From positions 1 through 12,874 of the forward strand of contig CALEST010000091.1 of the NCBI GenBank assembly GCA_937907555.1: 12,874 nt of DNA, read 5' to 3'. The position numbers and the translations under genes are program-made. Positions 1-6,122 of this stretch are shown here, one piece after another; position 1 is the first letter of the stretch; each line of letters starts with the position of its first letter. Source of the DNA: an uncultured Sediminibacterium sp. (lineage in GTDB: Bacteria > Bacteroidota > Bacteroidia > Chitinophagales > Chitinophagaceae). The notes under the pieces are model-generated. The model was not told where the DNA came from and did not search any database. It saw only the letters and a list, made by a program, of their open reading frames with translations.

Positions 1-1
1 A

Positions 2-832
2 AAATGGGGCGCCAATTTTTCTACCTATGATTATCGTCAGCTGATTGATCAGTGCTTATCGATTGGTGTGAATAGTTTTGATCACGCAGATATTTACGGG
101 GACTATACAACGGAGGAAGAATTCGGTGAAGCTTTAAAAGAAGACAAGACCATCCGTCCGCAAATTAAGCTGATTACCAAATGTGGCATTCAGATGGTTA
201 CCGAAAACCGACCTGAGCACAATATTAAATCGTACAACACCAGTAAAAAACATATTATTCGTTCGGCGGAGCAATCGCTCAAAAACTTTGGCACCGACTA
301 CCTGGATGTATTACTGATTCATCGGCCAGATCCTTTATTAGATCCTGCAGAAGTAGCAGAAGCCATTCAATCCCTGCAAATACAAGGGAAAGTCAGGTCT
401 TTTGGCGTCTCCAATTTTCTACCTCATCAGGTTAATATGCTGAGAAAATGGGTGCAGATAGACTATAACCAGATTGAAGTCTCCATTATCCGTACATCAC
501 CGTTCAGCAATGGCATTTTAGACAATTGCATTGAGAATAATATTGTGCCAATGGCCTGGGCTCCGCTGGGAGGTGGCTTATTAACAGATGACCTGCATCC
601 GCATTTCAGAAGTATATCCCATGCTGCACATTTGCTGTCTGAAAAATATGCGATGGGATTGAATGAAATGCTGATTGCCTGGTTAAATACACACCCTGCC
701 GGCATTCTACCTGTAATCGGAACAACCAAAGCAGAAAGACTGGAGCAGGCAAAAAAAGCAGCTTCCATCAAACTAACCAGAGAAGACTGGTTCCTTTTAA
801 TGAAAGCTGCTATGGGTGAAGATGTTGCTTAA
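2..832 (+). CDS. Aldo/keto reductase, YdhF-like (5' partial)
   Basis: NAD(P)H-dependent oxidoreductase of the aldo/keto reductase superfamily, expected to reduce carbonyl compounds in the cytosol; the substrate is unknown. The frame is open from base 2, so the true start lies left of the window; the GTG at 68 is an internal Val codon, since the translation before it (KWGANFSTYDY...) fits the family. The catalytic tetrad is visible: Asp and Tyr in FDHADIYG, Lys in LITKCG, His in LLIHRPDPL. GKVRSFGVSNF and the C-terminal PVIGTTKAERLEQA (cofactor phosphate region) are also family signatures. As recalled, the text resembles E. coli YdhF along its whole length, including the ending (W...MKAAMGEDV). 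It ends in TAA directly abutting the pgk stop on the other strand. The family is certain; the YdhF subgroup is likely. Confidence 0.93.
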   Translation, partial: KWGANFSTYDYRQLIDQCLSIGVNSFDHADIYGDYTTEEEFGEALKEDKTIRPQIKLITKCGIQMVTENRPEHNIKSYNTSKKHIIRSAEQSLKNFGTDYLDVLLIHRPDPLLDPAEVAEAIQSLQIQGKVRSFGVSNFLPHQVNMLRKWVQIDYNQIEVSIIRTSPFSNGILDNCIENNIVPMAWAPLGGGLLTDDLHPHFRSISHAAHLLSEKYAMGLNEMLIAWLNTHPAGILPVIGTTKAERLEQAKKAASIKLTREDWFLLMKAAMGEDVA

Positions 833-2053
833 TTAGCTATTAGAAATGGCAGCGATGCCTGGTAATACTTTGCCTTCAAAATATTCCAGCATAGCTCCTC
901 CTCCTGTACTTACATAACTTACCTGATCGGCAAAACCAAACTGATTAACAGCGGCCACGCTATCGCCTCCTCCTATCAAACTATAGGCTCCATCAGCAGT
1001 GGCTTTAGCTACTGCAATGGCAATTGCTTTGGTACCTGCCTGAAATTTTTCCATTTCAAACACGCCCATTGGGCCATTCCACAAAATGGTTTTTGAACGG
1101 GTGATTGCAGCAGTGAAAGAGTCAATGGCTTTCGGACCAATATCCAGTCCCATCCATCCATCAGGAACCTGATTGCTTTCTGCTACTTGCGTATTGGCAT
1201 CAGCAGCAAAATTATCTGCTACTAAACTATCAACCGGCAAATGAATATTCACGCCCTTCGCCGCAGCTTTTTCCAATATTTCAAGCGCCGTAATTAAACG
1301 ATCGTCTTCGCATAAGCTCTTTCCGATTGAGCCGCCTTTTGCTTTCATAAATGTATATGCCATACCGCCCCCAATAATGATATCGGTAGCTCTCTCCAAT
1401 AAATTTTCAATGATGAGAATTTTATCGCTCACTTTGGCTCCACCAATAATAGCAGTAAATGGCTTCTCCGCTTTGTGCAATACCAATTCCGCGGCTTTTA
1501 CTTCTCCTTCCATTAATAAGCCAAACATTTTATTTTCAGGTGCAAAGAACTGTGCAATCACAGCAGTGGAAGCATGGGCACGGTGAGCAGTACCAAAAGC
1601 ATCATTCACATATACATCACCCAACTTGCTCAGCTTTTCTGCAAATGCGGCATCCCCTTTTTCTTCCTCTTTGTAAAAACGCAGATTTTCCAATAATAAA
1701 ACTTCACCAGCCTGCAATGCTGCTGATTTATCAATGGCTTCCTGTCCAATGCAATCGTTGGCAAATTGTACCAGCACTTCTTTGCCCACAGCCTTAGTCA
1801 GGAGGGATTGCAAATGGCCGGTAATATGAATTAAAGAACTTTTTGTTTCAGGACCTTCTTTGGGACGGCCCAGATGACTCATTAAAATAACTGAACCGCC
1901 ATCTTTTAATATTTTAACGATTGTAGGAACCGCAGCACGCATGCGATTGTCATCGCCTATTGCATAGGTTTGTTTATCTAAAGGGACATTAAAGTCTACA
2001 CGAATTAATGCTTTTTTTCCTGCAAAATGAAACGATTCAAAAGGACTTGCCAT
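833..2053 (-). CDS. pgk: Phosphoglycerate kinase
   Basis: Glycolytic enzyme transferring phosphate from 1,3-bisphosphoglycerate to ADP, giving ATP and 3-phosphoglycerate in the cytosol. The 406 residues match the usual bacterial length of about 390-420. N-terminal substrate-binding signatures are RVDFNVPLD (residues about 18-26), SHLGRPKEG, LLENLRFYKEEE and GTAHRAHAS; the C-terminal nucleotide-binding lobe shows IGGAKVSDKI, GGGMAYTF, WNGPMGVFE and the GGGDSVAA / STGGGAMLEYFEG loops. The ATG at 2053 directly precedes the canonical N-terminus. It lies 84 bp downstream of gap on the same strand, the classical gap-pgk order, but with a terminator-like hairpin between them, so pgk may be transcribed by partial read-through or from its own weak promoter. 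Its stop touches the stop of the convergent aldo/keto reductase. Confidence 0.98.
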   Translation of the reverse strand: MASPFESFHFAGKKALIRVDFNVPLDKQTYAIGDDNRMRAAVPTIVKILKDGGSVILMSHLGRPKEGPETKSSLIHITGHLQSLLTKAVGKEVLVQFANDCIGQEAIDKSAALQAGEVLLLENLRFYKEEEKGDAAFAEKLSKLGDVYVNDAFGTAHRAHASTAVIAQFFAPENKMFGLLMEGEVKAAELVLHKAEKPFTAIIGGAKVSDKILIIENLLERATDIIIGGGMAYTFMKAKGGSIGKSLCEDDRLITALEILEKAAAKGVNIHLPVDSLVADNFAADANTQVAESNQVPDGWMGLDIGPKAIDSFTAAITRSKTILWNGPMGVFEMEKFQAGTKAIAIAVAKATADGAYSLIGGGDSVAAVNQFGFADQVSYVSTGGGAMLEYFEGKVLPGIAAISNS

Positions 2054-2079
2054 AAAAATGATTTATCGGCAATTTAACC

Positions 2080-2117
2080 AAAAAACAAAAGCCGTCCTGA
2101 ATAATCAGAACGGCTTT
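2080..2117 (-). terminator. Intrinsic terminator between gap and pgk
   Basis: Read on the minus strand, GCCGTTCTGA (2114-2105) pairs with TCAGGACGGC (2100-2091) to give a 10-bp stem with one G-U wobble and a TTAT loop. It is followed by TTTTGTTTTTTGG (2090-2078). A G+C-rich stem followed by a T tract just past the gap stop codon is a textbook Rho-independent terminator. The T tract ends about 25 bp before the pgk start, so the hairpin may set the gap:pgk expression ratio rather than fully separate the genes. Confidence 0.85.
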
Positions 2118-2137
2118 CACCAGATTTTTTAAACAAT

Positions 2138-3151
2138 TTATTTGCTGATTAAGCCTGCAAAATAATTTACAGTTCTTACCAACTGACTTACGTAGCTCAT
2201 TTCATTATCGTACCAGCTAACGGTTTTTACAATCTGTGCATCACCTACAGTCATCACTTTGGTTTGTGTTGCATCGAACAATGAACCGAAATGCGTTCCG
2301 ATAATATCGGTGCTTACAATTTCATCTTCATTGTAACCAAAGCTTTCGTTGGCAGCAGCTTTCATAGCAGCATTTACTTCTTCAGCAGTTACTTTTTTAC
2401 CTAAGATAGAAACCAGTTCAGTTAAAGAACCAGTAATGGTTGGAACACGCTGAGCGCTTCCGTCTAATTTGCCTTTTAATTCTGGCAATACCAGACCAAT
2501 CGCTTTGGCAGCCCCTGTACTGTTAGGAACAATATTGGAAGCAGCAGCTCTTGCTCTTCTTAAATCACCTTTAGGATGTGGAGCATCCAATGTATTCTGG
2601 TCGTTTGTATAAGCATGAATGGTGGTCATGATACCAGTCTGAATACCAAACTGATCATTCAAAACTTTAGCCATTGGAGCTAAACAGTTGGTTGTACAAG
2701 AAGCACAGGAAATAATGGTTTCAGAACCATCTAAAATGCTGTGGTTTACATTGTATACAACTGTTTTTAAATCTCCTGTTGCAGGTGCAGAAATTACAAC
2801 ACGTTTAGCACCAGCAGCAATATGTGCAGCAGCTTTGTCCTTATCAGTAAAGAATCCGGTTGATTCAATTACCACATCTACTCCATGAGCTCCCCAAGGA
2901 ATTTGAGATGGATCTTTCTGAGCATATATTTTTACGGTTTCTCCGTTCACTACAATAGAATCATCGGTAGAAGTAACAGTTGCATCAAAACGACCTTGTG
3001 CACTATCGTACTTCAATAAATGAGCTAATACCGCTGGACTAGTAAGGTCATTAATAGCAACCACATCAATTCCCTTCATATTGTAAATCTGACGAAACAC
3101 CAGACGACCGATTCTTCCAAAACCGTTAATAGCCACTTTTACTGTACTCAT
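2138..3151 (-). CDS. gap: Type I glyceraldehyde-3-phosphate dehydrogenase
   Basis: Catalyses NAD-dependent oxidative phosphorylation of glyceraldehyde-3-phosphate to 1,3-bisphosphoglycerate, the substrate of the pgk product encoded next. The 337 residues are the normal length. The N-terminal Rossmann signature is INGFGRIGR (residues 8-16); AINDL with Asp35 at the end of the second strand suggests NAD rather than NADP preference. The catalytic signature SCASCTTNC places the nucleophile at Cys152, and His179 in TTIHAYTNDQ is the general base. DLRRARAAASNIVP and the C-terminal SWYDNEMSYVSQLVRT are also typical. The start at ATG 3151 gives MSTVKVAING, as expected. The gene is transcribed away from the divergent tRNA-Glu; a possible promoter and operator lie in the 138-bp spacer, and a hairpin terminator follows the stop. 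Confidence 0.98.
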   Translation of the reverse strand: MSTVKVAINGFGRIGRLVFRQIYNMKGIDVVAINDLTSPAVLAHLLKYDSAQGRFDATVTSTDDSIVVNGETVKIYAQKDPSQIPWGAHGVDVVIESTGFFTDKDKAAAHIAAGAKRVVISAPATGDLKTVVYNVNHSILDGSETIISCASCTTNCLAPMAKVLNDQFGIQTGIMTTIHAYTNDQNTLDAPHPKGDLRRARAAASNIVPNSTGAAKAIGLVLPELKGKLDGSAQRVPTITGSLTELVSILGKKVTAEEVNAAMKAAANESFGYNEDEIVSTDIIGTHFGSLFDATQTKVMTVGDAQIVKTVSWYDNEMSYVSQLVRTVNYFAGLISK

Positions 3152-3189
3152 TGATAAATGTTTTTATGTAAATAATTGCGTTAGAGGGA

Positions 3190-3197
3190 CAAATTTA
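3190..3197 (-). promoter_or_regulatory. Candidate gap -7 promoter element
   Basis: On the minus strand this reads TAAATTTG, an exact match to the Bacteroidota -7 consensus TAnnTTTG, about 40 bp upstream of the gap start. No TTTG is found at the expected -33 position (around 3217-3221, where the strand reads roughly TACCC). The promoter is therefore half-canonical and may rely on an activator or be weak. This is inference from motif and position only. Confidence 0.45.
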
Positions 3198-3200
3198 CAG

Positions 3201-3231
3201 TTTATCAAATGATTTTGGGTATTTTGATAAA
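3201..3231. repeat. Spaced inverted repeat upstream of gap, possible operator
   Basis: TTTATCAAA (3201-3209) and TTTGATAAA (3223-3231) form a perfect 9-bp inverted repeat separated by 13 bp. Half-site centres are 22 bp apart, about two helical turns, which suits a dimeric DNA-binding protein bound on one face. It sits just upstream of the gap -7 element, across the place where a -33 would be, and ends 4 bp before the TTTG of the divergent tRNA promoter. No regulator can be named. Confidence 0.4.
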
Positions 3232-3235
3232 AAAG

Positions 3236-3267
3236 TTTGGCAGAAAAGAAATTGCCTCTTATTTTTG
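3236..3267 (+). promoter_or_regulatory. Bacteroidota-type promoter of tRNA-Glu
   Basis: TTTG (3236-3239) and TATTTTTG (3260-3267) are separated by 20 bp. This matches the Bacteroidota primary-sigma consensus, TTTG then TAnnTTTG with roughly 19-20 bp between. The predicted start of transcription is a few bases after 3267, giving a short 5' leader before the tRNA at 3290. Confidence 0.75.
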
Positions 3268-3289
3268 CAACCCGAAAGACAAAAACCAT

Positions 3290-3361
3290 GGCCGGTTCGT
3301 CTATCGGCTAGGACAGCCCCCTTTCACGGGGCAAAGACGGGTTCGATTCCCGTACCGGCTA
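3290..3361 (+). tRNA. tRNA-Glu (anticodon UUC)
   Basis: All cloverleaf parts are visible. The acceptor stem GGCCGGT (3290-3296) pairs with ACCGGCT (3354-3360), with a G-U first pair. The D arm runs GTC...GAC (3299-3314) with the TCGTCTA start typical of tRNA-Glu. The anticodon stem GCCCC/GGGGC (3316-3320, 3328-3332) encloses loop CTTTCAC with anticodon TTC at 3323-3325. The T arm is ACGGG-TTCGATT-CCCGT (3337-3353), and the discriminator is A3361. The 3' CCA is not encoded and must be added by tRNA nucleotidyltransferase. It is transcribed from its own promoter, divergent from gap. Confidence 0.97.
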
Positions 3362-3363
3362 CA

Positions 3364-3394
3364 AACGCCTTTTCAACGAAGTTGAAGAGGCGTT
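3364..3394 (+). terminator. 14-bp hairpin directly after tRNA-Glu
   Basis: AACGCCTTTTCAAC (3364-3377) and GTTGAAGAGGCGTT (3381-3394) pair over 14 bp, with one G-T wobble, around a GAA triloop closed by C-G. It starts three bases after the tRNA and is probably its transcription terminator or 3'-processing hairpin. The following bases (CTTCATTTGGGG) make only a poor T tract, so termination may be incomplete. Confidence 0.6.
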
Positions 3395-3410
3395 CTTCAT
3401 TTGGGGACAA

Positions 3411-3550
3411 CCCAAGCTTGCTTGAGGGCGTAAACAAATGGAGAACGACTGCAACAGCGAAGCTGGTGCAAAGGCTTTGGGTAAAGCCCCAAAAAAGGGG
3501 AAGACAGCCGAGCAAAGCGAGGCTGGCAATCTCGTAAGATTTGCGGAGCA
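3411..3550 (+). other. Chain of short hairpins, possible structured RNA or repeat element
   Basis: No gene is supported between the tRNA hairpin and the lipoprotein (3395-3604). Instead there are back-to-back hairpins: CCC-AAG/CTT-ga-GGG (3411-3428); GCA-a-CAGC, loop GAA, GCTG-g-TGC (3451-3469); GGCTTT, loop GGGT, AAAGCC (3473-3488); CCCC, loop A6, GGGG (3487-3500), sharing two bases with the previous one so the two compete; CAGCC-GA-GC, loop AAA, GC-GA-GGCTG (3505-3525), whose GA/GA face forms a tandem G.A motif; and GCAATCT, loop CGTA, AGATTTGC with one bulged T (3526-3544). The segment is richer in G+C and purines than its surroundings. Loops are A/G-rich on the plus strand, favouring plus-strand RNA. 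Function unknown; it could also be a dispersed genomic repeat or the relic of a gene. Confidence 0.5.
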
Positions 3551-3604
3551 ATTCCCTTAAGCAGCATTCTTTACAACAGCAGCGTCTTATTGAAAAAAAC
3601 AATT

Positions 3605-3994
3605 ATGAGAACTTTTATCATAGGCTTAGTTGCTTTTAGTTTTTTACAACTCTCTTGTTCAAAGAATGATAATTTAACCAACACCACATTCCGTGTAAAA
3701 ATTATCAAAGAAGTTTGCAATGATGCCATCGTTCAGCTGGTAGACAAACAGTCTTCAGATATAGCCGAAAACGGATTTGCATTTGAGGGTAAAACCTACG
3801 ACAATGTTTTCTTCACTACTTTCAGTTGCGAAGACAGAACCAAAATGCAAACACTTACCAGTGATTTAACCGGATTGGTCATTACTGTAAAATTGCTGAG
3901 TACTCCCAAGGAAGATCCCAATTGCGCACGCTGTCTGGCAACTGTAAACAGCAGACCAGGCAAATCCAATTTTATTGAAGTGGTTGGATTATAA
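3605..3994 (+). CDS. Small hypothetical lipoprotein
   Basis: A 129-residue protein that I do not assign to a family. It begins MRTFIIGLVAFSFLQLSCSKND: a short hydrophobic signal ending in LSC-SK, the usual Bacteroidota form of a signal-peptidase-II site (though Gln at -3 is not ideal), so it is probably lipidated at Cys18 and anchored in the outer or inner membrane. The mature part is about 110 residues, soluble-looking and mixed polar, with Cys in EVCNDA, FSCEDR and PNCARC that could form disulfides in the periplasm. ATG 3605 is preferred; an in-frame TTG at 3590 would add MKKTI and a stronger positive end, but TTG starts are uncommon here. The next gene (SRAP) starts 31 bp on, on the same strand, so the two may be cotranscribed. 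Confidence 0.75.
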   Translation: MRTFIIGLVAFSFLQLSCSKNDNLTNTTFRVKIIKEVCNDAIVQLVDKQSSDIAENGFAFEGKTYDNVFFTTFSCEDRTKMQTLTSDLTGLVITVKLLSTPKEDPNCARCLATVNSRPGKSNFIEVVGL

Positions 3995-4009
3995 CCCATC
4001 CGAGTTTAT

Positions 4010-4028
4010 CATAGATTTGTTATCTATG
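4010..4028 (+). promoter_or_regulatory. Inverted repeat containing the SRAP start codon
   Basis: CATAGAT (4010-4016) and ATCTATG (4022-4028) are perfect complements around a TTGTT loop; the last three bases are the SRAP ATG. In RNA, this 7-bp stem would bury the start codon. In DNA, it is a 19-bp palindrome suited to a dimeric repressor. Either would control translation or transcription of the DNA-damage protein encoded next. The repeat is seen directly; the role is inferred. Confidence 0.5.
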
Positions 4029-4763
4029 TGCTATTACAACTCCCTTAAATTACCTGCCAAAAAAGAGATCAAACTCAAAGGAAAATCTAAACCCATTCCG
4101 GCAACAGATATTACAGTGCAGTCGGGTTTTGCCTATCAATCCTGGCCAATTATTGTAGAAAACAATGCAGGTGAATGGGAGCCGGAACTGGCCCACTGGG
4201 AATTCATCCCCTGGTTCATTAAAAACCTGGGAGAGTTACAGGAGAGCAGAAAAAAATACAATACACTCAATGCCACTGCAGAAAAGTTGTTTGAAAGCAA
4301 AGTGTATCAGGCGGCAGCTAAAGCCAGAAGATGTCTGGTCTTAAGTACCGGATTCTTTGAATGGAGACATTATCAGCGACCGGAAGATAAAAAACCCATT
4401 GCTTATCCCTATTATATTCACAGCGCAAATAAACAGGAAGAATTATTATTCATGGCGGGCATCTGGCAACCCTGGACCGACCAGTTATCGGGAGAAATGG
4501 TACACAGTTTTGCCATTGTTACTACGCAGGCAAATGGTTTGATGGAAAAAATTCACAACACAAAAAAAAGAATGCCTACTATTTTACCCACTGAACTTGC
4601 AGAAGAATGGATCAGCCCCATCAAAGAAAACAGGATTCAGGAAATTGCCCGTTACCAGGCAGAAGAAGGAAGCTTGTCTGCCTATCCGCTTGCGAAAGAT
4701 TTTAACAGGGGTATCTTCAATCCTTTGGAAGAAGTGGAGTATGCGCATCTGCCACCACTATAG
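4026..4763 (+). CDS. SRAP (SOS response-associated peptidase) family protein, YedK/HMCES-like
   Basis: Forms a covalent thiazolidine crosslink with abasic sites in single-stranded DNA, shielding them from cleavage. ATG 4026 is chosen because the protein must start Met-Cys: Met is removed and Cys2 becomes the reactive N-terminus (MCYYNSLK); a longer frame opening at TTG 3975 would block this chemistry. Asn82 in LNATAEKL (the family NARAET motif), Glu112 in RCLVLSTGFFEWRH and His177 in HNTKKRMPTILP match the known active-site Asn, Glu and His. The 245 residues fit the family (about 220-250). Its start codon is inside a perfect inverted repeat. Its TAG overlaps the stop of convergent moaCB by 6 bp in the palindrome CTATAG. 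Confidence 0.95.
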   Translation: MCYYNSLKLPAKKEIKLKGKSKPIPATDITVQSGFAYQSWPIIVENNAGEWEPELAHWEFIPWFIKNLGELQESRKKYNTLNATAEKLFESKVYQAAAKARRCLVLSTGFFEWRHYQRPEDKKPIAYPYYIHSANKQEELLFMAGIWQPWTDQLSGEMVHSFAIVTTQANGLMEKIHNTKKRMPTILPTELAEEWISPIKENRIQEIARYQAEEGSLSAYPLAKDFNRGIFNPLEEVEYAHLPPL

Positions 4764-5672
4764 AGAATGGCGACTTCCTTTTATTACATCAAATACATGA
4801 AGTATCTGGGGGAATAAAGCTGCCATGTACTCAGTGGCCCCTGAAAGGGATCCGGGGAAGCTCATCACCAGGGTATTGTTAATGAGGCCCGCTACACTTC
4901 TGGAAAGCATAGCATAAGGCATTCTGTCCTGACCATAGTTTCTGGCAGCTTCCATGATGCCCGGCAATTCTTTCTGCAACATGGGTCTAAGAATATCAGG
5001 CGTAATATCACGAGGCGAAACCCCTGTTCCCCCTACTAAAATCAACAACTGATGCTGATTGCTCGTATTGGATAGAACAACATCTCTGATAGATTCCGCT
5101 TCATCAGGAATAACACTATATAGAGGCACGCTCACCCCCAATGATTCCAGGGTTTCCACCACTGCTTTTCCTGCACTGTCTTCTGCCTTGCCTGCGGCAA
5201 TGGTATCTGAACACACAATAACAGCTGCAGTCAATCCTTTATCGGCATACTTCTTCTTATCAGACTTCCCTCCTGTTTTAGACTGCAGTTTAATTTCCTG
5301 AATACTTACATTTTTATCAATGGGCTTCAGCATATCATATAAAGTAAGCGCTGCTACCGAAGCGCCATGCATGGCTTCCACTTCAACACCCGTTTTATAA
5401 ATGGTATGCACTTCCACTTCTATTACTACCCTCAGGTCCTTGATAGTAAAACGCACATCTGTATACTCAACCGGAAGGGGATGACAGTCGGGTATCATCT
5501 CACTTGTTTTTTTCACCCCAAACAAAGCAGCCACTTTAGCAAAAGAAAAAACATCGCCTTTGGGCACTTTCTGCTGAACAATTGCATCAATGGTATCCTG
5601 ACTGGAAACCAATACCGAAGCTTCGGCTATGGCTTTTCTGAGGGTATTGGACTTATGGGTAATATTGACCAT
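4758..5672 (-). CDS. moaCB: Bifunctional molybdenum cofactor biosynthesis protein MoaC/MoaB
   Basis: Fusion of two molybdopterin enzymes. Residues 1 to about 145 are MoaC (cyclic pyranopterin monophosphate synthase, acting after MoaA): Lys38 in PKGDVF, His64 in IPDCHPL, Glu97/Glu99 in GVEVEA, Asp113 and Lys116 in LYDMLK, then KTGGKS, so all catalytic positions known from E. coli MoaC appear retained. The usual leading segment before MVDVS is absent and the protein starts at that point. Residues about 147-304 are MoaB/MogA-like (molybdopterin adenylylation): IVCSDTIAAG, VGGTGVSPRDITPD (GGTG 214-217, Asp222, Asp226) and FPGSLSG (272-278). It is the last gene of the Moco array, 6 bp after moaE, and overlaps the SRAP gene tail to tail. 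No terminator follows. Confidence 0.96.
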   Translation of the reverse strand: MVNITHKSNTLRKAIAEASVLVSSQDTIDAIVQQKVPKGDVFSFAKVAALFGVKKTSEMIPDCHPLPVEYTDVRFTIKDLRVVIEVEVHTIYKTGVEVEAMHGASVAALTLYDMLKPIDKNVSIQEIKLQSKTGGKSDKKKYADKGLTAAVIVCSDTIAAGKAEDSAGKAVVETLESLGVSVPLYSVIPDEAESIRDVVLSNTSNQHQLLILVGGTGVSPRDITPDILRPMLQKELPGIMEAARNYGQDRMPYAMLSRSVAGLINNTLVMSFPGSLSGATEYMAALFPQILHVFDVIKGSRHSL

Positions 5673-5678
5673 TCTGTT

Positions 5679-6122
5679 TTAATTATTTTGTTTCCAGACC
5701 GTTGTTTGATTGTTGCAGATTTCTTTGCCCCATATGGGTAATTCTTTTTTTATGGTCTCTACCATTTCATTGCAGGCATCAATGGCATCTCTTCTGTGAG
5801 CAGAAGAAGTAAATACAAACAAACAGATTTCTCCAACTGCTACTGTTCCCAGGCTATGGTATATATGCATACAACTCAATGCATATTTCTGAAAAAAATG
5901 TTCCCGAATAATCGCCATCTTTTCTTCTACCATTGATTCGTAAGCAGTGTATTCTATAGCAACTACTTTTTCCCCATCAATCACATCTTCTCTTACCTGA
6001 CCTAAGAATATACTATGTGCACCAATATTTGTTTTGGTGGAATGTTTCTGAATATCGTCCGCTATTTTCTGGGCGGGAATAGACCCTTGATAAAAAATGC
6101 TATGATGTTTTTTACTACTCAT
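5679..6122 (-). CDS. moaE: Molybdopterin synthase catalytic subunit MoaE
   Basis: Large subunit of molybdopterin synthase, which inserts two sulfurs from thiocarboxylated MoaD into cyclic pyranopterin monophosphate. The 147 residues are a normal length. Seen: GAHSIFLGQVRED (34-46), IEYTAYESM, IYHSLGTVAVGE (87-98), SSAHRRDAIDAC (106-117) and IKKELPIWGKE. In the last motif, Lys126 and Lys133 correspond by spacing to catalytic Lys119 and Lys126 of E. coli MoaE, and His109/Arg110 to its His-Arg pair. Its first 8 bp overlap the end of the upstream moeB gene, indicating translational coupling; moaCB follows after 6 bp. Confidence 0.97.
   Translation of the reverse strand: MSSKKHHSIFYQGSIPAQKIADDIQKHSTKTNIGAHSIFLGQVREDVIDGEKVVAIEYTAYESMVEEKMAIIREHFFQKYALSCMHIYHSLGTVAVGEICLFVFTSSAHRRDAIDACNEMVETIKKELPIWGKEICNNQTTVWKQNN

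Noticed and set aside
3340..3361. tRNA-Glu 3' end as an integration site of a mobile element
   Set aside because: I found no second copy of the tRNA 3' end, no integrase and no phage-like gene in the window.
3265..3537. Plus-strand open frame of 90 codons covering tRNA-Glu
   Set aside because: It starts in the promoter and translates the tRNA itself (GSIPVPAT is the tRNA T arm). The C-terminal part is very basic and follows the hairpins; at best a relic, not a supported gene.
3540..3573. Possible promoter for the lipoprotein gene: TTTG at 3540-3543 with CATTCTTTA about 20 bp later
   Set aside because: The downstream element does not match TAnnTTTG, and the TTTG is part of a hairpin stem; too weak to list.
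3324..3602. Minus-strand open frame of 92 codons over the tRNA and hairpin region
   Set aside because: Its end reads GTGIEPV, a well-known artefact of translating antisense tRNA genes; the rest covers the hairpin chain and has no protein-like pattern.
3975..4025. N-terminal extension of the SRAP protein from TTG 3975
   Set aside because: SRAP chemistry needs Cys at position 2 after Met removal; the ATG at 4026 gives exactly Met-Cys, and the extension overlaps the lipoprotein gene.
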